This document shows positions 52,636 to 61,257 of a stretch of DNA of 64,000 nucleotides, piece by piece. Location: the NCBI RefSeq assembly GCF_002876705.1, contig NZ_MDAG01000057.1, positions 434,001 through 498,000 of the forward strand, given 5' to 3'. Numbering within the stretch: the first letter of the stretch is position 1; each line of letters starts with the position of its first letter. Both the position numbers and the translations under genes were made by a program. The notes beneath the pieces are model-generated. The model was given only the letters and a program-made list of their open reading frames with translations. It had not been told where the DNA came from and ran no database searches. The DNA is from Enterovibrio norvegicus_B (lineage in GTDB: Bacteria > Pseudomonadota > Gammaproteobacteria > Enterobacterales > Vibrionaceae).

Positions 52636-53196
52636 GTGACACTGATGATCTTGGGTTTACTCGTATGGAGCGTCGTACATTTTGTGCCGACGCTTGGGTT
52701 ATCTTTCAAAAATGGCGTCATCGAGAAATACGGCGATAAAACATACATGGCCGTGTTCTCGATACTTATCGTGTTGTCGTTGGTCATGATTTTGTTTGGC
52801 TGGCGAAGTACCATTCCTGAATTCGTTTACGTCCTGCCTTTATCAACGAAACCTATCGCCATGCTGTTGATTGTTTTTGCTTTCATATTGTTTGGGGCGG
52901 CAAAACACGCGACACGCGTTAAGCAGTTTGTGCGTCACCCGCAATTAAGCAGTGTCATTGTCTGGGCTGTGGCGCACCTAATGTTAAATGGCGATTCGCG
53001 TTCAATCGTGTTGTTTGGCGGGTTGGCCATTTGGGCGATGATTGAAATCGTACTGATTAACCGACGAGAAGGGGTATGGGTAAAACCGGATGTTCCGAGT
53101 TGGAAGCAGGAGTTTGTTGGGCTGGGAATCAGTGCGGTGATGATCGTGGTGGTGGTGTTTTTACATCCTTACATTGCGGGTGTGCCAGTCAGATAA
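52636..53196 (+). CDS. NnrU-family membrane protein
   Basis: A membrane protein of 186 residues with about six hydrophobic segments: TLMILGLLVWSVVHFVPTLG, MAVFSILIVLSLVMILFGW, PIAMLLIVFAFILFGAAKH, IVWAVAHLMLNGDSRSIVLF. The conserved HPQLSSVIVWAVAHL...NGD segment is the NnrU core. NnrU is linked to denitrification in some alphaproteobacteria, but its chemistry is unknown and many carriers do not denitrify. GTG at 52636 is chosen, as AAGGGGCG stands about 7 nt upstream and gives a family-like N-terminus. An ATG at 52609 is the alternative. Confidence 0.83.
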   Translation: MTLMILGLLVWSVVHFVPTLGLSFKNGVIEKYGDKTYMAVFSILIVLSLVMILFGWRSTIPEFVYVLPLSTKPIAMLLIVFAFILFGAAKHATRVKQFVRHPQLSSVIVWAVAHLMLNGDSRSIVLFGGLAIWAMIEIVLINRREGVWVKPDVPSWKQEFVGLGISAVMIVVVVFLHPYIAGVPVR

Positions 53197-53255
53197 GGAA
53201 TAGTGCCCAGTGTTAGTTGGCAGGAAGTGCGCTAACACTGAGCATCCGCGAGGTA

Positions 53256-53744
53256 TTAGATACCTGCACGCTTAAGTAGGCCTGACATCAGCTTAGAACT
53301 TGATCTCACGCCTGAAGATTTACCTTTAAACTCACCGGCTAGGCGGTTGTCACCAATTTCACGTGCGATGTGCTGCATGGTGAGGTACATGTCTTTCGCT
53401 GACTGCATGCGGTTTTTGTCGTTCAACGGTGCAAGCAGTTTGATCATGTCGGAGCCTGACAGTTTGTTTTCAATGGAGTGACGTTCAATAGAAGACAACA
53501 GTTTGTCCAAATCAACGGTCGCTTCATTACTTTCAACACCTTCTTTTTTCATCGCTTTCAGATTACGTTTGCGGATCTGATTGATGACGAAGGTAGGGCG
53601 GTTCATACGTTTAAAGCCAAAATAGCCAGCCGCAACAACCAGTGCGATACCACCAACAACGTATGGCCAGATTGCGCCAGAAGACTCGGCGGCTGTTTGT
53701 GCTGCACTTACAACTTCTACTGCGGCAGCGGGTACATCAGACAT
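53256..53744 (-). CDS. single-pass membrane protein of unknown function
   Basis: A protein of 162 residues. A short Ala-rich N-terminus precedes one helix (IWPYVVGGIALVVAAGYFGF, about residues 26-45), then a basic cytoplasmic part (KRMNRPTFVINQIRKRNLKA) with helical stretches such as DLDKLLSSIERHSIENKLSG. It ends in a Ser/Lys-rich tail. No catalytic motif is seen. The ATG at 53744 has GAAGGAAAG upstream and is preferred over 53804. It is read convergently to the NnrU gene; I see no strong terminator between them. Family not recognised. Confidence 0.7.
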   Translation of the reverse strand: MSDVPAAAVEVVSAAQTAAESSGAIWPYVVGGIALVVAAGYFGFKRMNRPTFVINQIRKRNLKAMKKEGVESNEATVDLDKLLSSIERHSIENKLSGSDMIKLLAPLNDKNRMQSAKDMYLTMQHIAREIGDNRLAGEFKGKSSGVRSSSKLMSGLLKRAGI

Positions 53745-54094
53745 GTTCTTTCCTTCATTATTAATAGGGAATTTGGAATTGAGCGTAGTGTCGCACCGTT
53801 TCATTTAATTACGGTGTCACGCCTCACATTCGCGCAAAGAAGTTAAGTTGAACAAGCGCGAATGATGAATTTTTACACCAATGCTGATGGTAAAATCAAC
53901 GACCAATACACGTGAGTTCATATAGACCTGACAGCCATGATAAACATTTCCATGTTTTTACAGATGCCTACGAATGTCACACTCGTCGAAAAAGGTGGTG
54001 AGAAACTTTCTCAATTTCATCGTATTACCACAATAATAGGGTTGTATGAACGCCAAAATAGGCAAAATGTGGTTGTTATAAGGCATAGAATTCG
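53745..54094. other. intergenic region without recognised features
   Basis: 350 bp of AT-rich sequence between two divergent small genes. No gene, repeat or operator is evident. Confidence 0.5.
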
Positions 54095-54418
54095 ATGAAA
54101 AAAAGTACCGTTATTCTGTTACTCCTTTTAATTGTCTCGAATGTCACTTGGGGGGCAATGTTCTTTTATCGTACTGTTGACTCAGGCATCAGTCTCACTC
54201 ACCTTCAATCCAGCAATGATCGGAAATCATCACAGTTAGAAATTGCGATGTTCACTGCGAACCACGGTTTGATAGGCATGCCCGTTGAAGAAGCGTTTGA
54301 AGTGATCGTGACGGAAAGTAATGAAGAAGATCCTTTCATTAAAAGTGGCTGTTTAAACGCAGGCAACATGTGTTTAAAAATTGGTTCAGCGCGAACGATT
54401 GTGGGTATTAAACAGTAA
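54095..54418 (+). CDS. small exported or membrane-anchored protein of unknown function
   Basis: A protein of 107 residues. KKSTVILLLLLIVSNVTWGA is a signal peptide or anchor helix. The rest is soluble, with a Cys pair (GCLNAGNMCLKIG) that could form a disulfide in the periplasm. There is no recognised domain. The ATG at 54095 has only a weak ribosome site. It lies 59 bp before the nitronate monooxygenase gene on the same strand. Confidence 0.6.
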   Translation: MKKSTVILLLLLIVSNVTWGAMFFYRTVDSGISLTHLQSSNDRKSSQLEIAMFTANHGLIGMPVEEAFEVIVTESNEEDPFIKSGCLNAGNMCLKIGSARTIVGIKQ

Positions 54419-54477
54419 CTTGACGTTAAACAATAACCTGACGTTAAATCGTCATCTGGTATTGATGAGGGAAATGC

Positions 54478-55524
54478 GTGTATCGGGAAAGTGCAAAGCG
54501 AATATTGGGAACGGAACTGCCAATCATTCAAGCGCCAATGGCTGGCGTACAAGACAGTGAACTTGCTATCGCGGTGTGTCGTGCAGGTGGCTTAGGCTCC
54601 ATACCCTGTGGCATGTTAACCATTGATCAGATAGTCAATGAAACGCACCGTATTCGCAAAGCAACAACACAGCCCTATAACCTCAATTTTTTCTGCCATT
54701 CTATGCCAGCATACAGTGAACTCAGTCACGCCCGGTGGCAAGCATGTTTAGCGCCGTATTTTGAAGAGGTCGATGCGCAATGTGTTCCAAATCCTAATGG
54801 CGCAAGCAGAATGCCCTTCAATCATGATGTTGCGGATGCCATCGAATCATTGAAACCTCCTATCATCAGTTTTCATTTTGGTTTGCCTCACAAGGCATTA
54901 CTCGCACGTGTGAAACGCTGGGGAACGAAGGTGATCTCGACTGCAACCACCGTCGAAGAAGCTTGTTGGCTTGAAGCAAATGGAGCCGATGCCATCATTG
55001 CACAAGGCAGTGAAGCGGGTGGACACAGAGGCATGTTTCTTTCTAACGACCTGTCTCGTCAGTCGCCGATGAACGCGTTAGTGGCTTGTCTCGTTGAGTC
55101 TGTTTCGATTCCTGTCATAGCCGCTGGTGGTATTGGCAATCATGACGATGTGCAACGCGCGTTGACGTTAGGTGCAGATGCAGTGCAGGTAGGAACAAGC
55201 TATATGCTTTGTTCAGAAGCGAAAACGTCATCGCTGCATCGAGATGCCATCAAAGGTGCATCAGAGGCAGACACTGCCATCACGAACATATTTTCGGGTC
55301 GTCCTGCGCGAGGCATCATGAATCGCGCAATGACAGAGCTCGGATGTATCAATGAATTGGCGCCTGCGTTTCCCTACTCGTCCATCGAAATGGGGCAGTT
55401 ACGGAGTCACTTTGAGAAAATGGGCAAACGTGATTTCTCTCCGTTATGGAGTGGTCAAAATACGTCAGGGTGCAAAGAGGTTTCTGCGGAGACGTTGACG
55501 AGGGAACTGGCAGGGATCAGTTAA
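54478..55524 (+). CDS. nitronate monooxygenase (2-nitropropane dioxygenase family)
   Basis: An FMN enzyme of 348 residues that oxidises alkyl nitronates, such as propionate 3-nitronate, to aldehydes or related acids and nitrite. The TIM-barrel start GTELPIIQAPMAGVQDSELA is typical. PPIISFHFGLPHKALLARVK carries the conserved His. The FMN phosphate site is in GADAIIAQGSEAGGHRGMF and IPVIAAGGIGNHDDVQRALT-LGADAVQVGT. The GTG at 54478 has GAGGGAAA upstream. It ends at a terminator shared with gabD. It may protect against nitro compounds, though the local context does not show this. Confidence 0.9.
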   Translation: MYRESAKRILGTELPIIQAPMAGVQDSELAIAVCRAGGLGSIPCGMLTIDQIVNETHRIRKATTQPYNLNFFCHSMPAYSELSHARWQACLAPYFEEVDAQCVPNPNGASRMPFNHDVADAIESLKPPIISFHFGLPHKALLARVKRWGTKVISTATTVEEACWLEANGADAIIAQGSEAGGHRGMFLSNDLSRQSPMNALVACLVESVSIPVIAAGGIGNHDDVQRALTLGADAVQVGTSYMLCSEAKTSSLHRDAIKGASEADTAITNIFSGRPARGIMNRAMTELGCINELAPAFPYSSIEMGQLRSHFEKMGKRDFSPLWSGQNTSGCKEVSAETLTRELAGIS

Positions 55525-55576
55525 CTCAGACGGCCAACGGCTTCATGCCGGCGCACTGTGTTGGCGTACAGAGAAT

Positions 55577-55606
55577 AAAAAAACAGAGGCGAATGCCTCT
55601 GTTTTT
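55577..55606. terminator. bidirectional terminator between the nitronate monooxygenase gene and gabD
   Basis: AAAAACAGAGGC (55579-55590), GAAT loop, GCCTCTGTTTTT (55595-55606). T-runs lie both ways. Confidence 0.92.
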
Positions 55607-55688
55607 GTTTCTGTCATCGATGGAGATTCGTTGGCGCTGTCGCTTAGATATCACCGAGCTATGTTTCACAAAGCTATATGTCACAAAG

Positions 55689-57116
55689 CTACATGCTACC
55701 GAGACAAATGTATTTGGTGTTGAGGTACTCATCGATACCTTGTCTAGCGCCTTCTCGTCCGATACCAGATTGTTTCACGCCGCCGAAGGGCGCGACTTCT
55801 GTTGAGATAACACCTTCGTTAACACCCACCATGCCGTAATCAAGCGCTTCCGCAATGTTGAAAATTCGATTGATGTCTTTGCTGTAGAAGTAGCTGGCCA
55901 ACCCGTAGATGGTGTCGTTCGCCATTTCAACCAGTTCTTCGTCGTTATTAAAACGAATTACCGGGGCTATCGGGCCAAAGATCTCTGCTTGAACAATGTC
56001 CATGCTGTGTGAAACGTGGGTGAGCACTGTAGGTTCAAAGAACTGGCCACCCAAATCATCACCGCCAGCTGACACAGTCGCACCTTGTTGAAGGGCTTGG
56101 TCGAGCAATGATTTAATTTTTAGCTTGGCGTTGTCGTCGATCAGCGGGCCGATAACAACATCGTCATCCAATCCGTTGCCGACGGTGAGTTCATCAACAG
56201 CCAGCGAGAATTTATGAACGAACTCTTCGTACACCGCGTCGTGAACATAGAAACGGTTAGCGCAGACGCAAGTTTGTCCTGCATTGCGGAATTTTGACGT
56301 GATTGCACCTTTCACCGCTAAGTCGATATCCGCGTCATCAAACACGATGAATGGGGCATTGCCGCCTAACTCCATGGAGACGCGTTTTACAGAATCAGCA
56401 CTTTGCTTCATCAATATACGCCCGACATTGGTCGAGCCGGTGAACGAGATTTTTTGTATGTGTGGGCTATTACAAAACACATCGCCGATCATGGGGGCGT
56501 CTTCGCTGGTGACGACAGCAAGAAGATCATCAGGCAGCCCAGCTTGGCGGGCCAGTTCGACCACAGCATACGCACTCAACGGCGTTTGTATGGCAGGCTT
56601 TGCAACAAAACTACAGCCAGCAGCAAGGGCTGGTGCGGCTTTGCGTGTGATCATGGCGATGGGGAAGTTCCAGGGTGTTATTGCAGCGGCGACACCCACA
56701 GGCTGTTTGATCGTCATGATCCGACGGTCCGCCAAGGGGGTTGGAATTGTTTCGCCGTATGCGCGCTTACCTTCTTCTGCAAACCATTGAACGAAAGACG
56801 CGCCATATGCCACTTCACCACGAGATTCAGCCAACGGCTTCCCTTGTTCTAAGGTCATGATGCGGGCGAGATCTTCTTGGTTTTCCATCAACAACTCGTA
56901 CCAACGCATCAAAATAGCTGCACGCTGCTTTGCTGTGGTTCTTGCCCAGGCCTTTTGCGCATCGCGAGCGCGAAGAATCGTGGCTTCCACCTCTTCCCGT
57001 GAGTGTGCTTGAACATGGCCGATCAAGGTTTGATCAGCAGGGTTCGTGACGGGAATGGTGTTGTCGAGGTTGTCGCACAGCGCTGAAAGTAGCGATAGGT
57101 TTTTGATCTGTTTCAT
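55689..57116 (-). CDS. gabD: NAD(P)-dependent succinate/glutarate-semialdehyde dehydrogenase
   Basis: A cytoplasmic aldehyde dehydrogenase of 475 residues that oxidises succinic semialdehyde to succinate (GABA breakdown) or glutarate semialdehyde to glutarate. The catalytic Cys is in FRNAGQTCVCANRFYVHD and the general-base Glu in RVSMELGGNAPFIVFDDAD. TPWNFPIAMITRKAAPALAA and ISFTGSTNVGRILMKQ are standard NAD(P)-binding parts. GabD rather than a generic ALDH is suggested by EQGKPLAESRGEVAYGASF and WFAEEGKRAYGE. The ATG at 57116 fits the family start; the frame from 57248 is too long. No gabT or lysine-pathway gene adjoins it. Six 17-bp repeats lie 171-272 bp upstream of its start. Confidence 0.9.
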   Translation of the reverse strand: MKQIKNLSLLSALCDNLDNTIPVTNPADQTLIGHVQAHSREEVEATILRARDAQKAWARTTAKQRAAILMRWYELLMENQEDLARIMTLEQGKPLAESRGEVAYGASFVQWFAEEGKRAYGETIPTPLADRRIMTIKQPVGVAAAITPWNFPIAMITRKAAPALAAGCSFVAKPAIQTPLSAYAVVELARQAGLPDDLLAVVTSEDAPMIGDVFCNSPHIQKISFTGSTNVGRILMKQSADSVKRVSMELGGNAPFIVFDDADIDLAVKGAITSKFRNAGQTCVCANRFYVHDAVYEEFVHKFSLAVDELTVGNGLDDDVVIGPLIDDNAKLKIKSLLDQALQQGATVSAGGDDLGGQFFEPTVLTHVSHSMDIVQAEIFGPIAPVIRFNNDEELVEMANDTIYGLASYFYSKDINRIFNIAEALDYGMVGVNEGVISTEVAPFGGVKQSGIGREGARQGIDEYLNTKYICLGSM

Positions 57117-57286
57117 TGCGTCACTGTGTCCTTGTGGTGTCAATTCATTGCTCAGTCGGCGAATGAAAAGCAAGAAAAGCGTTCTTGTCATGCATGGGGC
57201 AGATTGCGCGTAAGCACCACGAACAGAAAGGTGTGGGAGGCTGCGCAATACAGGCGCGTAGCATCGTGTGAAGCGTTTAAATGATG

Positions 57287-57388
57287 GAAGTTTCGAAGCC
57301 TTGGTGGTTTCAATACCTAGGCTGTTTCAATACTTAGGTGGTTTGAAAGCATTGATGCTTTCAAAACATTGACGCTTTCAAAACGATA
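57287..57388. repeat. six degenerate 17-bp tandem repeats with an embedded 10-bp palindrome
   Basis: Units begin at 57287, 57304, 57321, 57338, 57355 and 57372 and are each exactly 17 bp long. The best are GTGGTTTCAATACCTAG, GCTGTTTCAATACTTAG and ATGCTTTCAAAACATTG. The shared core is TTTCAA-AC-TTG. Between 57342 and 57365 lies a perfect inverted repeat, TTTGAAAGCA / TGCTTTCAAA, with a 4-bp centre. The array lies upstream of gabD. Confidence 0.85.
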
Positions 57389-57465
57389 AAACTAGCGTAA
57401 CGATGAAAATGGCGTGCCGCAATGTTGTCAGTGTGAGCCAGTGCAGTGTTTGCATATCGAAATAA

Positions 57466-57492
57466 GAAAAGGCCAGTAATTACTGGCCTTAA
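57466..57492 (-). terminator. terminator after the CoA-disulfide-reductase-like gene
   Basis: AAGGCCAGTAATTACTGGCCTT (57469-57490) is a perfect palindrome, followed on the minus strand by TTCTTATTT. Confidence 0.85.
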
Positions 57493-57531
57493 GACAAATG
57501 GGTGGTGACCCTAGGAAATATGCATCGAAAT

Positions 57532-58869
57532 TTACTTCGCGATGTTCCCCGCAACATTCATGATATCCCACGTGCGAGAGAAAGGAGGCGCGTAAGCGAA
57601 ATCCATCATCCCAAGCTGTGTTGTCGTTACGCCCATCGTTACTGCAACAGCCATGGCATCAATGCGGTGGACTGCGCCTTTGTATCCTGCGATTTGTGCG
57701 CCCAGCACGCGCTTTGTACCTGCTTCATAAATCAGTTTCATGTGAAGGTCTGATTGACCATCACAATAGTTCGTGTGGCATTTGTCTTTGATCACTAACG
57801 TTTTGACATCAAAGCCTGCATCGTTCGCTTCACGCTCAGACAAGCCCGTTCGACCCGCCTCCAAGCCCATGACTCGGACACAACTGGTGCCAAGCGAACC
57901 AGGAAATTCGAATGCATCACCGTCTATTTGTGCGATGTTATCACCAATCATTCGACCCAATTTGTTCGCGCCTGTTGCGAGAGGGACATACACATCTTTC
58001 CCCGAAACCGCGTTCCAAATTGTTGCGCAGTCACCGGCTGACCAAACGTCTGGCAGAGATGTTTTCCCTTGTCGGTTAATACGAATAGCGCCGTTGGGTA
58101 AGGTTTCAATACCGGTTTCTTTTAAAAACGCGGTATTGGGTTTCACACCCGTGCAGACCACCACGAGATCGGCAGGGTATGTGCATTTATCTGTCGTAAT
58201 GTGCGTAACCTTTGCATCGCCTTCAATCGTGAGTAACGACTCGTTGGTCAGGATTTCAACGCCCGCTTTTTTCAGCTCGTCATAGAAGTGGATACTGATT
58301 TCAGGGTCAAACGCATCTGGAATCAAACGCTCAGCACGTTCGATGAGGCATACATTTTTACCTTGATGCACCATGGCTTCAGCGACTTCTAAGCCAATGA
58401 AACCAGAACCAATGATGGTGACGTTTTTACAGTTCTCTTGCGCTACGGCTTGCTTCAGTGCGATGCCATCATTCATGACGCGAAGCGTGAACACGCCGTC
58501 TTTATCTAATCCCGATACTGGTGGTAACACTTCTTTTGCACCCGTGGCGATCATCAGCCGATCATAGTGGGTTACAAATACGTCGTCTTTATGTGTAATC
58601 TCCAGCTTCTTATTGTCAGCATCTACTTTTGTGACGCGATGTCCGGTATTGACTTGAATGCCGCGCTCAGCAAATTGCGCAGGTGTGAATTCAGACATGT
58701 ACTCATGGTTTTGGAATTCATCTGCCACGTAGTAAGGCAGGCCACAGGCACCAAATGAAATTACCTCTGACGCTTCATACACAATGATGTCGGCGTTTGG
58801 GTTTACACGACGTGCCTTTGCTGCAGCGCTCATGCCTGCGGCTTCACCACCAATAATCACTATTTTCAT
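57532..58869 (-). CDS. CoA-disulfide reductase / NADH oxidase-like FAD enzyme
   Basis: A cytoplasmic pyridine-nucleotide disulfide oxidoreductase of 445 residues. The FAD fold starts VIIGGEAAGMSAAAKARRVN. The single redox Cys is in SFGACGLPYYVADEF, as in CoA-disulfide reductases and NADH oxidases. The NAD fold is IIGSGFIGLEVAEAMVHQG. The second FAD motif is DVWSAGDCATIWN, and the C-terminal dimer domain ends AYAPPFSRTWDIMNVAGN. It should reduce CoA disulfide or a related low-molecular-weight disulfide, or oxygen. tcyP, the cystine importer gene, lies upstream on the same strand with a terminator between. Together they suggest thiol-disulfide balance. Confidence 0.88.
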   Translation of the reverse strand: MKIVIIGGEAAGMSAAAKARRVNPNADIIVYEASEVISFGACGLPYYVADEFQNHEYMSEFTPAQFAERGIQVNTGHRVTKVDADNKKLEITHKDDVFVTHYDRLMIATGAKEVLPPVSGLDKDGVFTLRVMNDGIALKQAVAQENCKNVTIIGSGFIGLEVAEAMVHQGKNVCLIERAERLIPDAFDPEISIHFYDELKKAGVEILTNESLLTIEGDAKVTHITTDKCTYPADLVVVCTGVKPNTAFLKETGIETLPNGAIRINRQGKTSLPDVWSAGDCATIWNAVSGKDVYVPLATGANKLGRMIGDNIAQIDGDAFEFPGSLGTSCVRVMGLEAGRTGLSEREANDAGFDVKTLVIKDKCHTNYCDGQSDLHMKLIYEAGTKRVLGAQIAGYKGAVHRIDAMAVAVTMGVTTTQLGMMDFAYAPPFSRTWDIMNVAGNIAK

Positions 58870-58959
58870 GGGTTGTTTCCTAAAAAGTCTTTCGTGCTTT
58901 TATGCCCAAACAGCCCCAAGAAGCGCGTTCTGTCGGTGTGTGTTTGGGTATGTTGAGCA

Positions 58960-58985
58960 AAACGTGGGGGCAAGCCCCCACGTTT
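58960..58985 (-). terminator. terminator or attenuator between tcyP and the CoA-disulfide-reductase-like gene
   Basis: AAACGTGGGGG (58960-58970), CAAG loop, CCCCCACGTTT (58975-58985). The stem is very strong but only four Ts follow on the minus strand, so some read-through into the next gene is possible. Confidence 0.8.
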
Positions 58986-59043
58986 ATTCGTTGTTGTTTA
59001 CGTTTATAAATCGTTGCGTTGGTGACACTGCTTTTTTAGAGGC

Positions 59044-60444
59044 TTATGCCGTCGCATCTTCGCCATCTAGGTTGACAGGTTGGCCATCGTTAAAGACGTC
59101 CATGTTGGTTTCACCCATCAATTTACTGGTCACTGAACCTGCAGTGATCGAGCCAGACACGTTAAGCGCGGTGCGGCCCATGTCGATCAAGGGTTCGATA
59201 GAAATCAATAGACCCGCCAATGCCACTGGGAAATCAAGCGCTGACAGCACGATGAGCGCCGCGAACGTTGCGCCACCGCCAATGCCTGCAACACCGAATG
59301 AACTGATGGTGATGATAGCTACAAGTGTCACGATAAAGCTGATATCTAGCGGGTTGATGCCCATGGTTGGTGCGATCATGACTGCAAGCATGGCAGGGTA
59401 GATACCGGCACAGCCGTTTTGACCAATGGTTGAGCCGAACGATGCTGCGAAGTTCGCAATACCGTTTGGAATGCCCAAGGCCTTCTCTTGCGTCTGTACG
59501 TTCATTGGGATAGACGCCGCACTGCTGCGAGACGTAAATGCGAATGTCAGAACAGGGATGATTTTTTTCAGGTGACGAACAGGGTTCAGGCCGATCATTG
59601 CGATAATCGCAAGATGGATAGCAAACATGCTGAACAGCGCACCGTAAGAGGCAAGAACGAAGTTCGCCAAGTTTACGATGTCTGCATAGTTTGAACCTGA
59701 AATGACTTTGGTCATCAGAGCCAATACACCGTATGGCGTAAGGCGTAGAACCAGTGTCACCATGCGCATGACGATAGCTTGCGCGACTTTAATGAACTGC
59801 TCGAATGATGCGAAAATCTCAGGTTTCTTGCTGGCTATGCCCGTGGCAGAAATGCCGACAAAGATAGAGAAAATAACCACTGCAATGGTCGATGTTTTAC
59901 GTGACCCTGTCATGTCTAAAAATGGGTTAGCAGGAATGAACTCCAACAACATGTTGGCGAAAGACATGGTTTCGACTTTGCCTAAATTGGTTTGAAGTGC
60001 TTCTGCGCGCGCCATTTCTGCTGCACCTGCAGTGAGGCCCTCAGCAGACAGACCAAACATCACTGACCATGCGATACCGACAAGCGCTGCAATCATGGTT
60101 GTTACGACCAGGACACCAATGGTCATGCCACTGATTTTACCCAGTGAAGATCCGCCATTGAGTTTCAATATCGCCGAAATAATCGACACCATGACCAATG
60201 GTATGATGATCATTTGAAGCAGTTTTACGTAGCCTTTACCAACAATGTCAAAGTAATCAATGCTGGTTGCAATAATATCTGAGCCTGCGCCGTAATACAG
60301 TTGTAATAAGCCACCAAATACGACACCCAAACCTAAACCTGCAAATACGCGTTTTGTGAAAGCAACGTATTTAGATTGGAGCGTATAGAGGAAATAGATT
60401 AACGCAATGAATATCGCGAGGTTAAATATAACGCTTAGTGCCAT
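59044..60444 (-). CDS. tcyP: sodium:L-cystine symporter TcyP (YdjN-like)
   Basis: An inner-membrane transporter of 466 residues in the dicarboxylate/amino acid:cation symporter family, with 8-9 helices plus re-entrant loops. TFAFTSRSSAASIPMNVQTQ-EKALGIP, the Ser-rich hairpin, and FAASFGSTIGQNGCAGIYPAM distinguish the TcyP/YdjN cystine importers from glutamate or C4-dicarboxylate carriers. SIEPLIDMGRTALNVSGSIT is the last conserved stretch. It supplies cystine as sulfur source. The start follows AAGGAAAT. A 60-nt three-way-junction element and a long leader precede it. Confidence 0.9.
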   Translation of the reverse strand: MALSVIFNLAIFIALIYFLYTLQSKYVAFTKRVFAGLGLGVVFGGLLQLYYGAGSDIIATSIDYFDIVGKGYVKLLQMIIIPLVMVSIISAILKLNGGSSLGKISGMTIGVLVVTTMIAALVGIAWSVMFGLSAEGLTAGAAEMARAEALQTNLGKVETMSFANMLLEFIPANPFLDMTGSRKTSTIAVVIFSIFVGISATGIASKKPEIFASFEQFIKVAQAIVMRMVTLVLRLTPYGVLALMTKVISGSNYADIVNLANFVLASYGALFSMFAIHLAIIAMIGLNPVRHLKKIIPVLTFAFTSRSSAASIPMNVQTQEKALGIPNGIANFAASFGSTIGQNGCAGIYPAMLAVMIAPTMGINPLDISFIVTLVAIITISSFGVAGIGGGATFAALIVLSALDFPVALAGLLISIEPLIDMGRTALNVSGSITAGSVTSKLMGETNMDVFNDGQPVNLDGEDATA

Positions 60445-60574
60445 TGTATTTCCTTATTATTGTTAGAGGGCGCAGTGGTTAAACACTGGCCAAATGTAGG
60501 GAGGTAAGTTCCATTTCCTCAAAATACTGTTAAACCGCCAACGGCGTATTAACATTCCATCTTTATTGGTCCTA

Positions 60575-60634
60575 CATCTCCTGAGCCAACGCTGAGCGTG
60601 GTTTGGCAGGCTGTCTGCCGGAATGGCGGAGATG
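60575..60634 (-). promoter_or_regulatory. three-way-junction RNA element in the tcyP leader (candidate)
   Basis: CATCTCC (60575-60581) pairs with GGAGATG (60628-60634) over 7 bp. This encloses two arms: CCAACGC/GCGTGG (60586-60592, 60596-60601, one bulged A) and GGCAG/CTGCC (60605-60609, 60615-60619). It lies about 130-190 nt before the tcyP start. A small CGCC/GGCG hairpin lies nearer the gene, around 60535-60550. I do not recognise it as a named riboswitch. It could act as RNA from the minus strand. Folded by eye. Confidence 0.45.
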
Positions 60635-61257
60635 ATAGTGCATGCTCTTATGCATCAATAACAATTTTATATGCCTAAAAGTTCTAAGTTATAAAGTGAA
60701 CAATAACTGCTTTGTTTATTCTCGGTATGCTGCTTATTAAACCAAAATGTCATTATTTAAGTGTTGGGTTAAAATAATTCAGGCATTTCAGGTGTGAGTT
60801 TTATATTAATTAAATGTTAATTATTTTTGCTGATTAAATTAAATTCGTTTTAATGTTTTACCGGTGTTGATGAATATACCGATTATTTTCGTGTAAAGAG
60901 TGAGCGTCTTCTCTTATTAAAAACAAGGTATGGTTGGGATCCTGAATTCGTTGTGTACATCACTATTATTGAGCTTCTCAATGCGAGTGATGTCTCGGTG
61001 TGATTTTGCTACGAATCTTCAATGAGTATTTTGACTCTTGATACCAGATTTCATGCTGTATGTTTTGCGTTATATTGTGTGATTTTGATCACCATATTCA
61101 CTGCGAGCGCTAAAGGTTTATTGAGCTAGATTGAACAGTACTTAATGTGAAAATCGCAAAATCGTACGCGGCTTTTATTCCAAGGCACTCAGTGGTTGCT
61201 GCGTCGAAAAGACGATTAAAGACAATAAAATAAGAACATGATGAAGGGGCTAGCTTT
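60635..61257. other. AT-rich intergenic region
   Basis: 623 bp between the tcyP leader element and the lipoprotein gene, with no credible gene. It should hold divergent promoters. A CRP-like site lies at 61078-61093. Confidence 0.55.
61078..61093 (+). promoter_or_regulatory. CRP-like binding site
   Basis: TGTGA-TTTTGA-TCACC matches the CRP core TGTGA-N6-TCACA at 9 of 10 positions. It is centred about 172 bp before the lipoprotein start. Regulation by cAMP-CRP is plausible but untested. Confidence 0.6.

Larger units (their letters stand above)
57117..57531. other. gabD promoter region with tandem repeats and a terminator
   Basis: 415 bp without a gene. It contains the 17-bp repeat array at 57287-57388 and the terminator at 57466-57492. 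The in-frame open stretch upstream of gabD is not considered coding. Confidence 0.6.

Noticed and set aside
55666..55695. Direct repeat CACAAAGCTAYATG at the gabD 3' end
   Set aside because: Only two copies, partly inside coding sequence; too little to call an element.
60575..60634. tcyP leader element as a SAM, TPP or purine riboswitch
   Set aside because: The junction shape is suggestive, but the conserved core sequences of these classes are absent.
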